In this document: positions 26,312 through 33,937 of the stretch, in pieces
Position numbering within the stretch: the first letter of the stretch is position 1
Layout: every line of letters begins with the position of its first letter
Assembly (NCBI GenBank): GCA_902796225.1
Contig: CADBOO010000001.1
Coordinates: 1 to 47,517 of the forward strand
Direction of reading: 5' to 3'
Source of the DNA: an uncultured Ruminococcus sp.
GTDB lineage: Bacteria > Bacillota > Clostridia > Oscillospirales > Acutalibacteraceae
Length of the DNA: 47,517 nucleotides
Notes under the pieces: generated by a model
The model's database searches: none
Told to the model about the DNA's origin: nothing
What the model saw: the letters and a program-made list of their open reading frames with translations, nothing else
Position numbers and translations under genes: made by a program

Positions 26312-27244
26312 ATGCAAACAGAAAATATCAAATCTGACGAACGCGAAGCCGTAGCGGATGCAAAGCTGACAAAAGAGGATGAAGCGCTGAAAGCGTCGAT
26401 AGAGTCGCTGTTCAATCATTTGCCGGCGCCGGCTTTCTCTAAAAGCGCGGAAAGCGGACGGTATCTCGCGTGCAATCAGGCTTTTGCTCAGTACGCCCGC
26501 AAACAATGTCCCGCAGACGTTGTCGGGCTGACGGATCACGAGATCTTTGATAAGGAGACGGCAGATCGTTTTGCCGCGGATGACAGGACGGCGTTATCGA
26601 TGGATAAACCGCACGTCATCTATGAGGATCTGACCGATGCTGCCGGCGTTCAGCGCCGGTATCAGACCACCAGGCAGAGATTCACCGACGAATCGGGACG
26701 TTTGTGTCTGTTGGGGATGAGTGTAGATGTAACCGGGATGATGGCGATGAATCAGGAAGCATCTCAGACGAAGGACGCGCTGACCGGCGTGAGGAACAAG
26801 CGCAGCTTTGACGCGTATACGGAACAGCTTCAGACAAAGATCGATCAGGGAACAAATCCCAAGGTCGCAATCGGCGTGTTTGACTGTGACAACCTGAATA
26901 AAATCAACGAAAAGTGCGGCCATGACAGGGGAAATACATACCTCGTTGCCGCATGCCGTCTGATCTGCAAGGTCTTTAAGCACAGTCCCGTCTTCCGCAT
27001 CGGAGGAGATGAATTCGCCGTGATCCCTCAGGGCGAAGATTACGAGAACATCGATTCTCTCTTGCTGCAGTTTCAGGAAAAACAGCAACAGATCGTTTCT
27101 TCGGCGATCCGACCGTGGGAAAAGGTCAGCGTTTCTTTCGGCATCGCGGTGTATTGTCCTCAGATCGACCACTCCGTCAAGGATCTGATCCGGCGCGCGG
27201 ATCAGATGATGTATGATAATAAGCGCACCAAGAAGAATCATTAA
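26312..27244 (+). CDS. PAS-GGDEF diguanylate cyclase
   Basis: A 310-residue cytoplasmic protein. Residues of about 25-145 form a PAS-like sensor (FNHLPAPAFSKS, then GLTDHEIFD and a C-terminal VDVTGMM). Residues of about 150-305 form a GGDEF domain with KDALTGVRNKRSFD and an intact RIGGDEFAV active site. It should make cyclic di-GMP from GTP. No RxxD inhibitory site is seen five residues before GGDEF, so product inhibition through the usual I-site is unlikely. GAAAGGGGG precedes ATG 26312. As the last gene of the operon it may couple synthesis of the product to a surface or biofilm decision. No membrane segment is present. Confidence 0.9.
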   Translation: MQTENIKSDEREAVADAKLTKEDEALKASIESLFNHLPAPAFSKSAESGRYLACNQAFAQYARKQCPADVVGLTDHEIFDKETADRFAADDRTALSMDKPHVIYEDLTDAAGVQRRYQTTRQRFTDESGRLCLLGMSVDVTGMMAMNQEASQTKDALTGVRNKRSFDAYTEQLQTKIDQGTNPKVAIGVFDCDNLNKINEKCGHDRGNTYLVAACRLICKVFKHSPVFRIGGDEFAVIPQGEDYENIDSLLLQFQEKQQQIVSSAIRPWEKVSVSFGIAVYCPQIDHSVKDLIRRADQMMYDNKRTKKNH

Positions 27245-27270
27245 GCAGCGCTGATAAATGCGAGTTAACA

Positions 27271-27302
27271 AAAAATCCTGCCGATCATGCGGCAGGATTT
27301 TT
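27271..27302. terminator. Bidirectional terminator between convergent genes
   Basis: AAAAATCCTGCCG (27271-27283) pairs perfectly with CGGCAGGATTTTT (27290-27302) around a 6-base loop. T-runs result on both strands. It ends the 15-kb plus operon; the stop codon of the minus-strand acyltransferase lies in the loop. Confidence 0.85.
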
Positions 27303-28430
27303 TTGCTGTCTTTTCTCTATCAATGCCCTCAGCTTTTTGACTCCCTTTGAATACCATGTGATTTTTTTGACGAATTCGACTGTCAGCGACAGCAATAGGG
27401 CGATTGCCAATACAATAAGGTATTTGACCGGCTTCGTGAAATGATATGCCTTGTTGACCATCTGAAGGATGACGATATGAGATAACCAGATGTTTGCGGA
27501 GTGTTTGCCGAACAGGATGAAAAAGCGATCCAGATATTTGATCGCGGAGAGCACAAGCGTGCCGAAGCATATCAACGTCAGCGCAAAGAAATAATCGGCA
27601 TAAAACGAGAATACCAATCGCAGCGCAAACCCGAGCAACACAAGAAAGATCGAAAGCACCTTGTATTTCGCGCCGGTCAATGAGGTGAGGTTATCGAGCG
27701 TTCTGCATTGTGCAAACAGAATTCCCGTTACAAACGCCAGCATACAGAAGACCACGCTGTCGGTGCGGATACCGAGCGCGTTGACATACGGCTTGAAGAT
27801 CCATGGGGCAGCGGCAAGAATGATCGCTGTGACCTTACTCTTTTTCGTTATCCAGAACAGGATCGGGAAGATGATGTAAAAAATGATGATCGCCGAGACG
27901 AACCAATCGCCGAAGCTCCTGATAATAAAGGTCTTTGTTCCGAAGTTCTTGATACCAAAGAGCTTTGATAAGCCGAATACCTGCAGGAACACGTTTGACC
28001 ATGCTTTGAACGTGAACCCGTACAATTGGAATAGTTTGAGAAAAATAGTGTCTTTGATCGTGTATAACAGCAGGTATATCCAGAAAACGGAGTAGAATTG
28101 GAGCAGGTGGGAGATCGTAAATCTGACCTCGGATGAAAAGCCTTTATGATTTGCTTTGTACTTGAGATAACTCTTTGATAAGCCGAATCCGCTGAGGATC
28201 GTCAACAGCGGGACGCAGACCTTTCCTGCCGTGGAAAAAAACAGGAGTATCAGATCGCCGATATCGGCGCTGTGCTGAAGATACCATTGCAGGTTGATGC
28301 TGTTGTAGTATTTATTGTTAACGTGATGCAAAACCATAAACAGAACAGCGATCCCTTTGATGACGTATGTATGGTTCTGACTGAACACGGAATCGATTTT
28401 TCTGTCAGGCGATTGTGTTGCAGAAAACAA
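27285..28430 (-). CDS. Acyltransferase-3 family membrane protein
   Basis: A polytopic protein of about 381 residues with some ten membrane segments. The start of the domain (VIKGIAVLFMVLHHV) is the classic acyltransferase-3 pattern with the catalytic His. Such enzymes O-acylate exported sugars or cell-wall glycans. The longest open reading starts at a TTG at 28517, but that codon is part of a consensus promoter, so it would not be transcribed. I prefer TTG 28430, about 9 bases after GGAGAAAGG; TTG 28439 is an alternative. The gene is visibly richer in A and T than its neighbours, hinting at separate origin. It is convergent with the cluster and could serve it. Confidence 0.78.
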   Translation of the reverse strand: MFSATQSPDRKIDSVFSQNHTYVIKGIAVLFMVLHHVNNKYYNSINLQWYLQHSADIGDLILLFFSTAGKVCVPLLTILSGFGLSKSYLKYKANHKGFSSEVRFTISHLLQFYSVFWIYLLLYTIKDTIFLKLFQLYGFTFKAWSNVFLQVFGLSKLFGIKNFGTKTFIIRSFGDWFVSAIIIFYIIFPILFWITKKSKVTAIILAAAPWIFKPYVNALGIRTDSVVFCMLAFVTGILFAQCRTLDNLTSLTGAKYKVLSIFLVLLGFALRLVFSFYADYFFALTLICFGTLVLSAIKYLDRFFILFGKHSANIWLSHIVILQMVNKAYHFTKPVKYLIVLAIALLLSLTVEFVKKITWYSKGVKKLRALIEKRQQKNPAA

Positions 28431-28488
28431 GAATACCAACCTTTCTCCGCAAAATAACCGGTGAATCGTCTCCGGTATTACCGAAATC

Positions 28489-28517
28489 ATTATATTGAAC
28501 ACGGAAATGAATGTCAA
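28489..28517 (-). promoter_or_regulatory. Consensus promoter for the acyltransferase
   Basis: On the minus strand TTGACA (28512-28517), a 17-base spacer and TATAAT (28489-28494) match the sigma-A consensus exactly. The position rules out start codons upstream of about 28482. Confidence 0.8.
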
Positions 28518-28596
28518 TAGACCCGCCCGATCGGAGGAGGGAATGCAGTCGGTCGGCGCTGGCTGAGCTGCGCTTCACAACGGCTGTTTCTTTTTG

Positions 28597-28625
28597 TGGA
28601 CAAAGATCCGGAATTCTGGTATGAT
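28597..28625 (+). promoter_or_regulatory. Promoter for the GNAT gene
   Basis: TGGACA (28597-28602), a 17-base spacer and TATGAT (28620-28625), about 45 bases before the start codon. Confidence 0.6.
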
Positions 28626-28669
28626 AACAGCGGAAAGAAAGCGGATCACCGAAAAGGAAGAGGTTGCGT

Positions 28670-29107
28670 ATGAAAGAATACGAAGTGTTGAGAGCAGAGG
28701 AAATATGGCAGATGGCAGGCGCGTTCTCCGTCAGGATCGAGGGTATGAACCGGCAGCATCACATCACTCTGCGCGAGGAATTTGACGAGCATGACGGCTC
28801 CGACTGCCGGTATATCGTCCTGCTGGACGACGCCTATCCGGTCGCAACCTGCCGCTTTTATGAGATCGACAGGAATACGGTGATGCTCGGCCGCGTTGTC
28901 GTTTTGCCTGAGTATCGCGCACAACATCTCGGCAGCCGTGTGATAACGGAAGCCGAGAAGTGGATCGATGAACTTGGCTACGGTGAGATCAGGATCGACA
29001 GCCGTGTGGAAGCGGTCGGCTTTTATGAAAAGCTCGGCTACAGACGAATGGACGGGGAGGTTATCAAAAGCTGGAAATTTGACTGCATCAGGATGGTCAA
29101 AAAATGA
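28670..29107 (+). CDS. GNAT family N-acetyltransferase
   Basis: A 145-residue single GNAT domain. The acetyl-CoA pyrophosphate loop is in VVLPEYRAQHLGSRVI, and the C-terminal half has AVGFYEKLGYRRM, the usual beta-strand and helix of motif B. It transfers an acetyl group to an amine on a protein or small molecule; the substrate is not predictable. ATG 28670 is taken because AAGGAAGAGG lies just upstream; a TTG two codons earlier is less likely. It has its own promoter and terminator and appears monocistronic. It seems unrelated to the acyl-glycan cluster. Confidence 0.88.
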   Translation: MKEYEVLRAEEIWQMAGAFSVRIEGMNRQHHITLREEFDEHDGSDCRYIVLLDDAYPVATCRFYEIDRNTVMLGRVVVLPEYRAQHLGSRVITEAEKWIDELGYGEIRIDSRVEAVGFYEKLGYRRMDGEVIKSWKFDCIRMVKK

Positions 29108-29155
29108 GAGCCGCACGAAAAACAGCGCTGCGGCGGATGAAACCATGATCGAAAA

Positions 29156-29196
29156 ACCGGTTATCGGAAAGAGTTTCCGATAACCGGTCGTTTTTT
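29156..29196 (+). terminator. Intrinsic terminator after the GNAT gene
   Basis: A perfect 15-bp stem (29156-29170 with 29174-29188), a 3-base loop and TTTTTT at 29191-29196. Confidence 0.9.
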
Positions 29197-29206
29197 GCGA
29201 TTTTTC

Positions 29207-29235
29207 TTGCGAAAAATGCCGATATGTGGTACGAT
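29207..29235 (+). promoter_or_regulatory. Promoter for the Ser/Thr kinase gene
   Basis: TTGCGA (29207-29212), a 17-base spacer and TACGAT (29230-29235). A leader of about 115 bases follows, in which I see nothing distinctive. Confidence 0.55.
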
Positions 29236-29358
29236 AGCAACGGTAAATACCGACCGATTCGTACGTGATTGACCCGTACAGCGCCGCGCCGGCGGAGATT
29301 GAGCCGCGACGACCGCCGCTGTGCGTGAATTATTCCGCTTTTTTCAGAGAGGTACCCG

Positions 29359-31431
29359 ATGAAGAATTACTGTTTTTCTTGCATGGAGGAGATTCCGCAG
29401 GGCAATATTTGTCCGCGCTGCGGAAAACCGAACGAGCCGAAGCTGATCGCGCATCATATCAAGCCCGGCACCGTTCTCAACAACAAATATCTTGTCGGCA
29501 GCGCGCTGGGCGAAGGCGGCTTCGGCATCACCTATATCGGCCGCGACCTGACGCTTGACCTGAAGGTCGCGATCAAGGAATTCTACCCCGTAGGATATGT
29601 CAATAGAAACAGCGCTGTAGACAACGCCGTCGTACTGTCGACCGAAAAGCAGCGTCAGTTCTATGAGAAGGGAAAAGAGCGTTTTTTGCAGGAGGCGCGA
29701 AGCCTTGCAAAATTCACCAACGAAGCCGGCGTCGTGCAGGTCAGAGATTATTTTGAGGCAGCAGGCTCCGCGTATATCGTGATGGAGTATCTCGACGGCG
29801 TCACCCTGCAGGGATTCCTCAGGCAAAACGGTACCCTTGACCCCGAGACCGCTTTTTCGATGATGATGCCGATCATCACATCGCTGGAGAAGATGCACGC
29901 AACGCATAACATCATCCACCGCGATATCAGCCCCGATAATATCATGTACCTCAGGGACGGCACGCTCAAGCTGATGGATTTTGGCGCGGCGCGGCATTAT
30001 TCCGCCGCCCAGAACGAGATGTCCGTGATGATCAAAGAGGGCTACGCGCCCGAGGAGCAGTACCGCAAGGACGGCAGACAGGGTCCGTGGACGGACGTCT
30101 ACGGGCTGTGTGCAACGATCTACCGCTGCATCACCGGAAGAACCCCCGAGGGAAGTCTGAACCGACTCAGGACAGACGGCCTGAAAAAGCCGTCCGAGCT
30201 GGGCGTCGGCATCTCGCCGCAGCTGGAAGCGGTATTGATGTACGGACTGGCGGTTTCTCAGGAAAACCGCTGTCATGATATGACACAGCTCAAAACACTG
30301 GTTATCAAGGCGCTCAACCGCGAGCGCGTCGACATAGCCCCGCAGGGGGATCCCAACAGAAAGCAGCGCGCAGAGAACACGTCGTTATACAGCGCGTACG
30401 GCGCGTCCGATCCCTATCGCAATCGCGCGGATCAGAATACGCGCCCGACCTACGGCGACGCGTTTGCGGACAGCCGGCAGAACCAGCAGAACGGTTACGA
30501 GAACGCAAGCACTAATAAAAAGTCCTCCGCACCGATCGTGATCACCGTGATCGTGATCCTCATGCTGATCGGTATCGGCGCCGCCGTGTACTTTATCCTC
30601 AATTCATCCGGATCCGATTCGACAGGATCCGAGTCTGCAGCGGAAACCGCCGCGCAGACGGATGCACAGACCGAACAGCCGACCGCGATCAGCGTGCCGA
30701 ACGTGATCGGCATGAGCATGGACAAGGCGATGGAAGCCCTGTCAAAGAGCGGACTCAAGCCGGTGGTGGAGAAAACAGAGGACGACAGCCATACGGCAAA
30801 CGAGGTCATCGGACAGTATCCCGCTGCCGACGCTGACGCCGAGACGGGCGACGAGGTCACGATCTATGTCGCACAGGGCGGATCGGATCCCGATTCTGCA
30901 AAAGACGATGCCCTGAACGTCGAGACGACCGCGCCGACAAAGGCTGCCGACAGCGACGAAGTCGTATTCTACTGCAGAGCCAGCGATTATGCGACGCTTC
31001 GCGCGACGCCTTCCCGCAGCGGAACCGATCTGGCTCATATCGGCTCGCGCGAGAAGGTGACTTACCTCGGTACGGACGGCGAGTTTTATAAAGTAAGGTA
31101 TAAAGGGACAGAAGGTTATGTTCTCAAGGACTTCTTCTCATCCAATCCCGACGCGCCTCTGAACTACGGAAGCGGAAACAGCGGCAGCAGGGACTCGGGC
31201 AGCAGCTCCGGCACGATCTTATACTGCAGGGCGAGCGAGTATGTCACCCTGCGCGATACCGCGTCGATCTCCGGCACCGCCATCACCAAGATCTACACAG
31301 GCGAGACCGTACAATACCTCAGCACTGCCGGCGAGTTTATCAAGGTCAAAGTCGGGGGCATGACAGGATATGTCCTGTCCAAATTCTTCTCGGAAGATCC
31401 CGACGCCCCGCTGGTTTATGATGAAAAATAA
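29359..31431 (+). CDS. Membrane Ser/Thr protein kinase with zinc ribbon, PASTA and two SH3 domains
   Basis: A 690-residue protein. It starts with a zinc ribbon (Cys5, Cys8, Cys18, Cys21), followed by a Hanks-type kinase with GEGGFGITY, Lys73, catalytic HRD (187-189, in HRDISPDN) and DFG (207-209). After a low-complexity linker come one membrane helix (about 390-415), one PASTA repeat starting VPNVIGMS (about 447-510) and two bacterial SH3-type repeats (about 530-600 and 615-685). PASTA and SH3 domains bind peptidoglycan or muropeptides, so it probably senses the cell wall and phosphorylates cytoplasmic proteins. Housekeeping PknB has several PASTA repeats and a nearby PP2C gene; neither is seen, so this looks like an accessory kinase. 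It is followed after 10 bases by a secreted peptidase gene. Confidence 0.9.
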   Translation: MKNYCFSCMEEIPQGNICPRCGKPNEPKLIAHHIKPGTVLNNKYLVGSALGEGGFGITYIGRDLTLDLKVAIKEFYPVGYVNRNSAVDNAVVLSTEKQRQFYEKGKERFLQEARSLAKFTNEAGVVQVRDYFEAAGSAYIVMEYLDGVTLQGFLRQNGTLDPETAFSMMMPIITSLEKMHATHNIIHRDISPDNIMYLRDGTLKLMDFGAARHYSAAQNEMSVMIKEGYAPEEQYRKDGRQGPWTDVYGLCATIYRCITGRTPEGSLNRLRTDGLKKPSELGVGISPQLEAVLMYGLAVSQENRCHDMTQLKTLVIKALNRERVDIAPQGDPNRKQRAENTSLYSAYGASDPYRNRADQNTRPTYGDAFADSRQNQQNGYENASTNKKSSAPIVITVIVILMLIGIGAAVYFILNSSGSDSTGSESAAETAAQTDAQTEQPTAISVPNVIGMSMDKAMEALSKSGLKPVVEKTEDDSHTANEVIGQYPAADADAETGDEVTIYVAQGGSDPDSAKDDALNVETTAPTKAADSDEVVFYCRASDYATLRATPSRSGTDLAHIGSREKVTYLGTDGEFYKVRYKGTEGYVLKDFFSSNPDAPLNYGSGNSGSRDSGSSSGTILYCRASEYVTLRDTASISGTAITKIYTGETVQYLSTAGEFIKVKVGGMTGYVLSKFFSEDPDAPLVYDEK

Positions 31432-31441
31432 AGGTGAACCT

Positions 31442-32263
31442 ATGAAAAAGCGATTGACAGTTTTGCTTGCGCTTCTGATGGTGATCACGATCGCCGGATG
31501 CAGCGAGAAAAAAGATACGACCGATTCCTCCGCTCCCCCTGACGGGACAGCGGCTGTCGGGGATACCGCCGCAGACGCCACCGATGTGGACGCCGCGACC
31601 GCACAGACGACCCCCGACGGCGATGTGACCCGTTCGGAAACGCTGAACGCGGAGATCCCGACCACCGACAGCTATATGCCCGCGCCGACCGCGATGGTGA
31701 AGAATTTTCCGGTACTCAGCCAGTACCCCGAGCTGCCCACCGGATGCGAGGTCACCTCGCTGACCATGGTGCTCAATTTCAATCAGCTGGCAGCGGATAA
31801 GTGCGATATCGCCGACAACTATCTGGAAAAGGGCGAGGTCGGTACGGTCGACTTCCGCGTCGCGTTTGAGGGCGATCCGAGGGACGAGAACTCCTACGGA
31901 TGCTACGCGCCGGTCATCGTGAAGGCAGCCGACAAGTATCTGACCGCCAACAATTCTTCGTTCAGGGCGACGGATCTGACCGGGACCGCCTTCACCGATC
32001 TGTTCGCGTATGTCGATAAGGGGATCCCGGTGATCGTCTGGGGCACGCTGGACTGTGAAGAAGGTCACTACAGCGTTACCTGGGAGGTAGACGGCAAAGA
32101 ATTGACATGGTTCACGCCGGAGCACTGTATGGTGCTGCTGGGCTACAGCGATTATCAGGTTTGGGTAGCGGATCCCGTCCACGGCGACATCCAGGTGTTT
32201 GACCGTGAGCTGTTCCGCGTGCGTTATGAGTCGCTCGGACAGCAGGCGGTCGTGATCCAATAA
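31442..32263 (+). CDS. Lipoprotein with C39-like cysteine peptidase domain
   Basis: A 273-residue protein. The first 20 residues are a lipoprotein signal ending ITIAGC (lipidated Cys20), followed by an acidic Thr/Ala/Asp-rich linker. Residues of about 85-270 match the C39-like peptidase family, with probable catalytic Cys102 (LPTGCEVTS), His228 (EHCMVLLGY) and Asp244 (VADPVHG). It should sit on the outer face of the membrane and cleave peptides or amide bonds there. ATG 31442 follows AAAGGTGAACC and lies 10 bases after the kinase gene, so the pair is probably co-transcribed. Processing of a wall or signal peptide sensed by the kinase is speculation. Confidence 0.85.
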   Translation: MKKRLTVLLALLMVITIAGCSEKKDTTDSSAPPDGTAAVGDTAADATDVDAATAQTTPDGDVTRSETLNAEIPTTDSYMPAPTAMVKNFPVLSQYPELPTGCEVTSLTMVLNFNQLAADKCDIADNYLEKGEVGTVDFRVAFEGDPRDENSYGCYAPVIVKAADKYLTANNSSFRATDLTGTAFTDLFAYVDKGIPVIVWGTLDCEEGHYSVTWEVDGKELTWFTPEHCMVLLGYSDYQVWVADPVHGDIQVFDRELFRVRYESLGQQAVVIQ

Positions 32264-32268
32264 ACATA

Positions 32269-32290
32269 GTCATCGTATCGATACGATGAC
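32269..32290. promoter_or_regulatory. 22-bp perfect palindrome, possible operator
   Basis: The palindrome is centred on ATCGAT (TCGTATCGATACGA core) just after the peptidase stop codon and 26 bases before the next start. No T-run follows, so a protein-binding site is more likely than a terminator. Nothing else is visible in this short gap. Confidence 0.5.
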
Positions 32291-32316
32291 AATACGGGCG
32301 TTTTGGAGGAAATGAT

Positions 32317-32796
32317 ATGATCCGAAGAGCTGAAAAAAAGGATATGGCGCGGCTGAATGAACTGTTGTTCCAGGTGCAGGCGATCCACGCAGAGGGTCGC
32401 GGGGATATCTTTAAAATCGGCGCGAAAAAGTATACCGACGAGGAGCTGGAGGCGATCATTGCCGACGATAATACGCCGATCTTTGTCTGGGAGGACGGCG
32501 GCGTGATCGGCGGCTATGCTTTCTGCATCTATCAGGTGACGCACGAGAACGAACAGCTTCACCCCAGAAAGGTAATGTATATCGACGATCTGTGTGTGGA
32601 TGAGCAGTTCAGACGCAGGGGCGTCGGCACAGAGCTGTACCGATATGTTCTGAAAACCGCCGCAGATAACGGCTGCAACAGCGTGACGCTGAATGTGTGG
32701 AGCATCAACGAAAGCGCGCAAAGGTTCTACCGAAGCATGGGAATGGAGCCGCTTAAAACCACGATGGAAGCACGGCTGGACGCCCCGCGAAGATAA
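32317..32796 (+). CDS. GNAT family N-acetyltransferase
   Basis: A 159-residue GNAT protein. The acetyl-CoA loop is in VDEQFRRRGVGTELY and is followed by LNVWSINESAQRFYRSMG, the standard motif B. GGAGG lies upstream of ATG 32317. It is followed by the isochorismatase-type gene after 15 bases and may share its transcript. The N-terminal half has features of acetyltransferases acting on small amines, but the substrate is unknown. Confidence 0.88.
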   Translation: MIRRAEKKDMARLNELLFQVQAIHAEGRGDIFKIGAKKYTDEELEAIIADDNTPIFVWEDGGVIGGYAFCIYQVTHENEQLHPRKVMYIDDLCVDEQFRRRGVGTELYRYVLKTAADNGCNSVTLNVWSINESAQRFYRSMGMEPLKTTMEARLDAPRR

Positions 32797-32811
32797 CAAA
32801 AGGAGAACATG

Positions 32812-33336
32812 ATGAAACAGTTTTTAGTCGTAGTCGATATGCAGAAGGATTTTGTCGACGGTGCGCTCGGCACCAAAGAAGCGGTCGCGATCGTACCCGA
32901 AGTCGTCAGGAAGATCGAAGGCTTCAACGGAACGATCTTCGCCACCCTCGATACCCACTTTGCAAACTATATGGATACCGCGGAAGGCAAAAATCTGCCG
33001 GTGCCGCACTGTATCAAGGATACGGACGGTTGGCAGCTTGATAAAGCGGTTGCCGCCGCACTCGAAAAAAAGGGTTTTACCGCCGTGGAGAAAAACACCT
33101 TCGGTTCGGTCGATCTGCCCGCCCTTATCAAAGCCGCCGCAGGCGATGAGGATTTCTGCATCGAGCTGATCGGACTTTGCACGGATATCTGCGTCGTCAG
33201 CAACGCGCTGCTCATCAAGGCGCATTTTCCCGAAATGCCGATCGCGGTCGACGCGGCGTGCTGTGCAGGCGTTACGCCCGAAAAACACGACGCGGCGCTT
33301 CAGACGATGCGCAGCTGTCAGATCGCAGTGAAGTAA
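32812..33336 (+). CDS. Nicotinamidase/isochorismatase-family cysteine hydrolase
   Basis: A 174-residue protein with the family triad: Asp9 (VVDMQKDF), Lys94 (EKNTFGS) and Cys127 (GLCTDICVV). A DTH...PHC pattern supplies the metal ligands typical of nicotinamidase PncA. It probably converts nicotinamide to nicotinate for NAD salvage; NAD synthetase is encoded two genes downstream, which supports this. It is slightly shorter than typical PncA, and another amide substrate is possible. Two adjacent ATG codons occur; the second (32812) is preferred for its 6-base spacing from AAAGGAG. Confidence 0.82.
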   Translation: MKQFLVVVDMQKDFVDGALGTKEAVAIVPEVVRKIEGFNGTIFATLDTHFANYMDTAEGKNLPVPHCIKDTDGWQLDKAVAAALEKKGFTAVEKNTFGSVDLPALIKAAAGDEDFCIELIGLCTDICVVSNALLIKAHFPEMPIAVDAACCAGVTPEKHDAALQTMRSCQIAVK

Positions 33337-33364
33337 GCATTTTTCGCGGATTCTCATTTTTTCA

Positions 33365-33393
33365 GTGACAAACGTGTTTTTGTGTAGTATAAT
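33365..33393 (+). promoter_or_regulatory. Promoter for the hypothetical protein/nadE pair
   Basis: GTGACA (33365-33370), a 17-base spacer and a perfect TATAAT (33388-33393). Confidence 0.7.
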
Positions 33394-33438
33394 GAGATCT
33401 GAAGAGATGCGTCGGCGCGCAAATACGGAGGTATGATT

Positions 33439-33909
33439 ATGAACAACGTCAAGATCAACAACGAAATCAACATGACCTATCCGGACGGCTTCAAAGAAAT
33501 GGGCGAAGAAGAACTGAAAAAACACTTCGGCTCGACAGTCGATCGCTGGGGCGCCTTTGACCCCGCAAAGCATATCATTCTTTCTGTCGGCTGGAAAAAA
33601 GCGGGCTTCTTCGGCTTTATGAAGGATGCGGAAACATACCGGATCGAGCTGGAATCACGCCTCAGCCGCGGCCTGCTGAATTATCAGCGGATCGGCGCGT
33701 TCAAGACAAAGATCGCCGCAAAAACCAAGGCGGAAGGGATCCGCTTTGAGTACAGGGTCAACGATTCTGTCAACGTCCATGCCGGCGACGTGTTTGTGTT
33801 CAAATATAAAAAGAGATTCTACGCGGTCTATTATATCACCCGTAAGAATCACGCGGCAGAGTACCTGCCCGCTTTTGAAGAAGTGCTCAAGAGCATTTCT
33901 TTCGGCTGA
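33439..33909 (+). CDS. Uncharacterised protein
   Basis: A 156-residue soluble protein that I do not recognise. It has an N-terminal MTYPDGFKEMGEEEL segment, a central FFGFMKDAETYRIEL stretch and a C-terminal half (about 95-156) that looks like alternating strands, including FEYRVNDSV and KKRFYAVYYITRK. There is no signal peptide, membrane segment or cysteine motif. ATG 33439 is preferred because the GGAGGT site touches an earlier ATG at 33433. It shares a promoter with nadE, 28 bases downstream. The C-terminal pattern is reminiscent of proteins that measure a stress-related ligand, but this is too weak for a function. Confidence 0.75.
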   Translation: MNNVKINNEINMTYPDGFKEMGEEELKKHFGSTVDRWGAFDPAKHIILSVGWKKAGFFGFMKDAETYRIELESRLSRGLLNYQRIGAFKTKIAAKTKAEGIRFEYRVNDSVNVHAGDVFVFKYKKRFYAVYYITRKNHAAEYLPAFEEVLKSISFG

Positions 33910-33937
33910 TAATCGGTAACGGATCAAGAGGTAAACG

